Below, piece by piece: positions 59,630 to 64,000 of a stretch of DNA of 64,000 nt. This DNA is from Paraburkholderia phenazinium. GTDB lineage: Bacteria > Pseudomonadota > Gammaproteobacteria > Burkholderiales > Burkholderiaceae. The stretch's first letter is position 1. Every line of letters begins with the position of its first letter. The DNA lies in NCBI RefSeq assembly GCF_900100735.1, contig NZ_FNCJ01000007.1, positions 96,641 through 160,640 on the forward strand, given 5' to 3'. Made by a program: the position numbers and the translations under genes. The notes below the pieces were generated by a model that saw only the letters and a list, made by a program, of their open reading frames with translations, did not search any database and was not told where the DNA came from.

Positions 59630-61573
59630 ATGATGAGACTTGTGAAGTTTCGGTTGCCGCGCGCTGCATGGACGATCTCTTGCGCATCGGCGACACGGCA
59701 AGCCGCCATGCGCGCCGCGCCGGCGCTGGCTGCCGCGCTGCTTGGCGCCATGAGCCTGGGCATCACGCCGGCCCATGCCGCCTCTGCGATCGCCCAATAC
59801 GATCAGCCCAAATATCCCGCCAATTTCACGCATTTCGACTATGCGGACGCTGACGCGCCCAACACGGGCGATCTGAACTTCGAGAATTACAACGAACTTC
59901 AGAGTTACGACTCGCTCAATCCGTTTCTGGTCCGTGGCGCCCCTGCGCCGGACATCCAGAACCTGATGTTCGACACGCTGATGCAGCGGAGCTGGGACGA
60001 ACTCGCCTCCGAGTACGCGCTGATTGCCGACGATGTCGAAGTGGCGCCGGATCTGACCTCCGCGACGTTTCACATCAACCCTGCGGCACGTTTCTCGAAC
60101 GGCGACCCGATTACCGCCGCCGACGTGAAATATTCGCTGGATACGCTGAAAAGCCCTCAGGCGTCGCCGTTGTTCAATGCACAGTTCTCGGTGATCAAGA
60201 ATGCGACGGTCGTCGACAAGCTGACCATCCGCTTCGATTTCGTTCACCCCGAGCGCGATGCGCCCCTGATTGCCGGTGATATTCCGGTGTTCTCGCCGAA
60301 ATGGGGCATGACACCCGACGGCAAGCGGCCGCCGTTCGATCAGATCGCCAACGTGGCGCCGATCGCCAGCGGTCCTTATCTGATCGATGAGCGCAAGAAC
60401 GACAAGCAGATTTCTTACGTTCGCAATCCGAACTATTGGGCTGCCAATCTGCCTTCGCGGCGCGGGATGTATCGCTTCGACCGGATCACGTTCCGCCTGT
60501 ACCTCGATCAGTACACCGCGCTGGAAGCGTTCAAGGCCGGCAATGTCGATGCCCGCATGGAGTACAGCTCGAGCCAGTGGGCGCGCAAGTACATTGGCAA
60601 GAACTTCGACAACGGCCTGTTGAAAAAGGGCGAGTTCCCTGACGGTCCTGCGCAGATGCAGGGCATGCTGATCAACATGCGCAAGCCGATGTTCCAGGAC
60701 GTGCGGGTGCGCCATGCGCTGAGCCTGGCGTTCGACTACGACTGGATGAACCGGATGATGTTCTACGGTCAGTACAGGCGCACCAACAGCTATTTCGATG
60801 CAAGCCCGTTTGCCGCCACCGGTATGCCGGGCCCGAAAGAACTGGCGTTGCTAGAGCCGTTCCGCTCCAGCTTGCCGCCCGAGGTGTTCGGTCCGATGGT
60901 GAAGCAGCCGACGACCATCGCACCGAATTCGCTGCGCGGCAACCTGCGCATCGCCCGCGACCTGTTGGCCCAGGCCGGTTGGCACTACCGCGACGGTGCG
61001 CTGCGCGACGCCAACGGCAATCCAATGACGATCGAGATCATGGACGACGAGCCTGGCATGGACCGCCTGTTGCTGCCGTACATGCAGGCGCTCGGCATGC
61101 TCGGTATTCAGGCGCATATGCGCGAAATCGACAGCGCGCTGTATCAGAAGCGTCTGGACAATTTCGAGTACGACATGACGACGTACATCTACGCGCCGGT
61201 CACGATCCCGGGTGCCGAACTGGAGCGCCGCTTCGGCAGCGCGGCCGCTTCGCAGGTGGGCTCGGAGAACTTTACGGGTCTCAAGTCGAAGGCCGTCGAT
61301 TCGATCGTCCGCGCGGCGTTGAACGCGAATACGCTGGACGATCTGGAAGCGGCGACCCGTGCGCTCGACCGCGTGCTGATTAATACGTATCTGCTGGTTC
61401 CCGAGTACTACTTGCCTAACGCCCGCATCGGCTACAAGAAGACGCTCGGCTTCCCGAAAGTGGTGCCGACGACCTATCAGTACGAGGACTGGATCATCGA
61501 CTACTGGTACAAGAAACCGCAAGCCGCGCTGAGCGCAGCCACGCCCGTTTCCTCGCCGACCGCAGCAAACTGA
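59630..61573 (+). CDS. yejA: Peptide ABC transporter, substrate-binding protein (YejA-like, family 5)
   Basis: The 647-residue product has a signal peptide (MRAAPALAAALLGAMSLGITPAHA, starting at an internal Met at 59708, or from 59630 with 26 extra residues). The mature part shows the SBP family 5 pattern in the YejA style: THFDYADADAPNTGDLNF, YDSLNPFLVRGAP, FHINPAARFSNGDPITAADV. YejA binds peptides, including microcin C-like ones, in the periplasm. Two permease genes and an ATPase follow in the yejABEF order. Confidence 0.88.
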   Translation: MMRLVKFRLPRAAWTISCASATRQAAMRAAPALAAALLGAMSLGITPAHAASAIAQYDQPKYPANFTHFDYADADAPNTGDLNFENYNELQSYDSLNPFLVRGAPAPDIQNLMFDTLMQRSWDELASEYALIADDVEVAPDLTSATFHINPAARFSNGDPITAADVKYSLDTLKSPQASPLFNAQFSVIKNATVVDKLTIRFDFVHPERDAPLIAGDIPVFSPKWGMTPDGKRPPFDQIANVAPIASGPYLIDERKNDKQISYVRNPNYWAANLPSRRGMYRFDRITFRLYLDQYTALEAFKAGNVDARMEYSSSQWARKYIGKNFDNGLLKKGEFPDGPAQMQGMLINMRKPMFQDVRVRHALSLAFDYDWMNRMMFYGQYRRTNSYFDASPFAATGMPGPKELALLEPFRSSLPPEVFGPMVKQPTTIAPNSLRGNLRIARDLLAQAGWHYRDGALRDANGNPMTIEIMDDEPGMDRLLLPYMQALGMLGIQAHMREIDSALYQKRLDNFEYDMTTYIYAPVTIPGAELERRFGSAAASQVGSENFTGLKSKAVDSIVRAALNANTLDDLEAATRALDRVLINTYLLVPEYYLPNARIGYKKTLGFPKVVPTTYQYEDWIIDYWYKKPQAALSAATPVSSPTAAN

Positions 61574-61581
61574 GGTTCACC

Positions 61582-62634
61582 ATGCTTGCTTACATTCTTA
61601 GACGTCTGTTGTTGATGGTGCCGACCTTGATCGGTGTCGTGACCCTTACCTTTGTCGTCACGCAGTTCGTGCCGGGTGGGCCGGTCGAACAGGTGATGAC
61701 GCAACTCCGCCACGGCAAAAGCCGTGGCGGAGAGGCGGGGGCGGGCGGTGGCGGCTATCACGGCAGCCAGGGCGTCGATCCGCAGCAGCTCGAGCAGATC
61801 AAGAAGCAGTTTGGCTTCGACAAGCCGCCGCTTACGCGTTACTTCCTGATGATGAAGAACTACGCGACCTTCAACCTTGGTCAGTCCTACTATCAGCACG
61901 ACAGCGTGTGGGACGTGATCAAATCCAAGCTGCCGGTGTCGATCACGCTCGGCTTATGGACGGTGCTGCTTACCTACCTGATATCGGTGCCGTTGGGCAT
62001 TGCGAAAGCAGTGCGCAACGGCTCCCGCTTCGACACGGTGACGAGCGTGCTGGTGCTGTCCGGTTACGCCATTCCAGGCTTCGTGCTGGGCGTGCTGCTG
62101 CTGATGCTGTTCGGCGGCGGCACCTTCTGGCAGGTATTCCCGATGCGCGGCCTGACCTCGGATAACTTCCAGGACCTGAGCGTCTTCGGCAAGGTGCTCG
62201 ATTACCTGTGGCACATCGTGCTGCCGGTTACCGCTTCGGTGGTCGGCAACTTCGCTATCGTCACGATCCTGACGAAAAACACTTTCCTCGAGGAGATTGG
62301 CCGGCAATACGTGCTGACCGCAAGAGCCAAAGGGGCGCCGGAGCGCGACGTGCTGTGGAAGCACGTGCTGCGCAACGCCGCGATTCCGCTGCTGACAGGT
62401 CTGCCCGCTGCCTTCGTGGGCGCCTTCCTGAACGGCAACCTGCTGATCGAAACCCTGTTCTCGCTCGACGGTATGGGCCAACTGTCCTACGACTCGGTGA
62501 TCCGTCGTGATTACCCGGTCGTACTCGGTTCGCTCTTCCTGTTCACGCTGATCGGTCTTGTAACCAAACTTATTGCTGACGTCTGCTATGTCCTCGTCGA
62601 CCCCCGCATCCAATTCAACCGCCTGGGCCGCTGA
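61582..62634 (+). CDS. yejB: Peptide ABC transporter permease (YejB-like)
   Basis: The 350-residue protein has six predicted membrane helices and begins MLAYILRRLLLMVPTLIGVV, typical of DppB/YejB permeases. A periplasmic glycine-rich insertion (GEAGAGGGGYHGSQGVDPQQL) matches the YejB subtype, and the EAA loop contains VLTARAKGAPERDVLWKHVLRNA. It starts 8 bases after yejA and overlaps yejE. Confidence 0.9.
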   Translation: MLAYILRRLLLMVPTLIGVVTLTFVVTQFVPGGPVEQVMTQLRHGKSRGGEAGAGGGGYHGSQGVDPQQLEQIKKQFGFDKPPLTRYFLMMKNYATFNLGQSYYQHDSVWDVIKSKLPVSITLGLWTVLLTYLISVPLGIAKAVRNGSRFDTVTSVLVLSGYAIPGFVLGVLLLMLFGGGTFWQVFPMRGLTSDNFQDLSVFGKVLDYLWHIVLPVTASVVGNFAIVTILTKNTFLEEIGRQYVLTARAKGAPERDVLWKHVLRNAAIPLLTGLPAAFVGAFLNGNLLIETLFSLDGMGQLSYDSVIRRDYPVVLGSLFLFTLIGLVTKLIADVCYVLVDPRIQFNRLGR

Positions 62635-63700
62635 CCCGGCGGCGGTCACGCTCGTCGCGTCGGTCTCGCCGGCGCGGCGTACGTGGCTGCGCTTCAAGAG
62701 CCAGCGGCTCGGTTACTGGAGCCTGCTGATTTTCGGCGCATTGTTCGTGATCAGCCTGTTTGGCGAAGTCATTGCCAACGACCGGCCGCTGATCGTGCGT
62801 TACGAAGGCCACTACTACTTTCCGATCGTGAAGGACTATCCGGAGACGATCTTCGGCGGCGACTTTCCGGCGGGGACCAATTATCTCGACCCGTATATTC
62901 GCTCGCGCATCCAGGGTAATGGCAACTTCGCCGTGTACCCGCTGAATCATTACCACTACGACACGATCGACTATTTCGCGGCGCATCCGTATCCGGCGCC
63001 GCCGTCGTCGAGCAACTGGCTGGGCACCGATCAGTTCGGCCGCGATGTGCTGTCGCGCCTGCTGTACGGCTTCCGCCTGTCGGTGCTGATGGCGTTCGCG
63101 TTGACGATCTCGGGCGTGGTGATCGGCGTGCTCACGGGCGCGGTGCAGGGCTTCTACGGTGGGCGCACCGACTTGATCGGGCAGCGCCTGATCGAGATCT
63201 GGAGCTCGATGCCGGACCTGTACCTGCTGATCATCTTTGCTTCGATCTTCGAACCGACGCTGTGGCTGCTGTTTATCCTGCTGTCGATGTTCGGCTGGCT
63301 GGTGCTGTCGGACTACGTGCGCGCCGAATTCCTGCGCAACCGTTCGCTCGACTACGTGAAGGCCGCCCGCACCATGGGCCTGTCGAACTGGCAGATCATG
63401 TGGAAACACGTGCTGCCGAACAGCCTGACACCAGTGATCACGTTCCTGCCGTTCCGCATGAGCGCGGCGATCCTGTCGCTCACCAGTCTCGACTTCCTCG
63501 GCCTCGGTGTGCCGCCGCCGACGCCGAGCCTGGGCGAGCTGCTCGCCGAAGGCAAGAACAACCTCGATGCATGGTGGATTTCGATCTCGGCGTTCTCGGC
63601 GCTGGTGATCACGCTGCTGTTGCTGACCTTCATGGGTGACGCATTGCGCAACGCGCTCGATACACGTATGCGCAACTCGGCATTTGGGGGTGGTAAGTAA
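62588..63700 (+). CDS. yejE: Peptide ABC transporter permease (YejE-like)
   Basis: ATG 62588 lies inside the 3' end of yejB, a 47-base overlap. The 370-residue protein has a first membrane helix (GYWSLLIFGALFVISLFGE), a YejE-type periplasmic loop (VRYEGHYYFPIVKDYPETIFGG) and the permease core with DYVKAARTMGLSNWQIMWKHVLPNS. It forms the second half of the membrane channel. Confidence 0.9.
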   Translation: MSSSTPASNSTAWAADPAAVTLVASVSPARRTWLRFKSQRLGYWSLLIFGALFVISLFGEVIANDRPLIVRYEGHYYFPIVKDYPETIFGGDFPAGTNYLDPYIRSRIQGNGNFAVYPLNHYHYDTIDYFAAHPYPAPPSSSNWLGTDQFGRDVLSRLLYGFRLSVLMAFALTISGVVIGVLTGAVQGFYGGRTDLIGQRLIEIWSSMPDLYLLIIFASIFEPTLWLLFILLSMFGWLVLSDYVRAEFLRNRSLDYVKAARTMGLSNWQIMWKHVLPNSLTPVITFLPFRMSAAILSLTSLDFLGLGVPPPTPSLGELLAEGKNNLDAWWISISAFSALVITLLLLTFMGDALRNALDTRMRNSAFGGGK

Positions 63701-64000
63701 TGAGCAAGCCTTTGCTGGAAATTGACCGCTTCTCGGTGCGCTTTGGCGAGAAGGTGGCGGTGCAGGAACTGAGCCTGTCGATTGCGCGCGGCGAGCGCGT
63801 CGCGCTGGTCGGCGAATCGGGCTCGGGCAAGAGCGTGACGGCGCTGTCGATCCTGCGCCTCGTGGACGGGGCGCAACTGAACGGGCGCATGCTGCTCGAC
63901 GGCGAAGACCTGCTGCAGAAGACCGAACAGCAGATGCGCGGGATTCGCGGCGCGGACGTCGCGATGGTGTTCCAGGAGCCGATGACGGCCCTGAATCCGC
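63700..64000 (+). CDS. yejF: Peptide ABC transporter ATPase (YejF-like), N-terminal part
   Basis: The ATG shares one base with the yejE stop (TAATG). The visible 100 codons give MSKPLLEIDRFSVRFGEKVAVQ, Walker A GESGSGKS and the Q-loop VFQEPMTALNP, and the gene runs off the window. YejF is a double-domain ATPase in known systems, so only about one fifth may be visible. Confidence 0.88.
   Translation, partial: MSKPLLEIDRFSVRFGEKVAVQELSLSIARGERVALVGESGSGKSVTALSILRLVDGAQLNGRMLLDGEDLLQKTEQQMRGIRGADVAMVFQEPMTALNP

Noticed and set aside
1..64000. CRISPR array or insertion sequence
   Set aside because: No regularly spaced direct repeats with unique spacers and no transposase frames were seen; the only tandem repeats lie within protein genes.

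Overview
The window looks like a high-GC beta-proteobacterial chromosome of the Burkholderia/Paraburkholderia type. The support is a DUF4148 protein, a lysine/alanine-rich histone H1-like protein, many LysR regulators, MHS-family transporters and a double-length UvrA paralogue. This is judged from protein character only; no database search was possible.

Region 1 (1-13,690) is the right end of a prophage. About thirty small genes all run left to right, most with 4-base stop/start overlaps (ATGA or GTGA). They include an acyl carrier protein, a recombination block (coiled-coil protein, small conserved phage protein, PD-(D/E)XK nuclease), a three-part MazG-like/NUMOD4/HNH protein, an ASCH-domain protein and several cysteine-rich mini-proteins. 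The block ends with a DUF4224 protein and a complete tyrosine integrase. After the integrase lies the 3' part of a tRNA-Ser (variable arm, T arm, acceptor, CCA; 13,648-13,690) without its 5' half. This is read as attR; the intact tRNA should lie to the left of this window.

Region 2 (13,690-29,230) is chromosomal. It holds a hipBA toxin-antitoxin pair with three operator-like repeats about 21 bp apart, exported or membrane proteins of unknown function, a DUF4148 protein, a secreted alpha/beta hydrolase, a YbaK-like tRNA deacylase, and a histone H1-like gene preceded by inverted DnaA-box-like sites. Next come an orphan pstS beside an MFS carrier with phosphate:H+ symporter features, a DHA2-type exporter, a Tat-exported amidase, and a YgiC/YgiB-like pair (ATP-grasp enzyme plus lipoprotein).

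Region 3 (29,300-48,900) is a catabolic and regulatory mosaic. It contains a LysR-MFS-amidohydrolase set, an EamA exporter divergent from a LysR gene, a PPC-domain protein, a zinc-independent MDR oxidoreductase between two MmyB-type XRE regulators, a CMD-family protein, LysR/SDR/SDR genes, an SSB-like protein, and a LysR-controlled unit of AidB-like acyl-CoA dehydrogenase, CaiB-type CoA-transferase and MHS transporter.

Region 4 (48,900-64,000) starts with a 1,969-residue UvrA paralogue (four ABC signatures) behind a consensus LexA box, which suggests SOS-induced DNA repair or resistance. It continues with a small leader ORF, an XRE-cupin regulator, a TonB-dependent receptor with a strong terminator, and a yejABEF-type peptide importer whose ATPase gene runs off the right edge. 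Together the last group looks like an outer-to-inner-membrane uptake route for a peptide-like compound.
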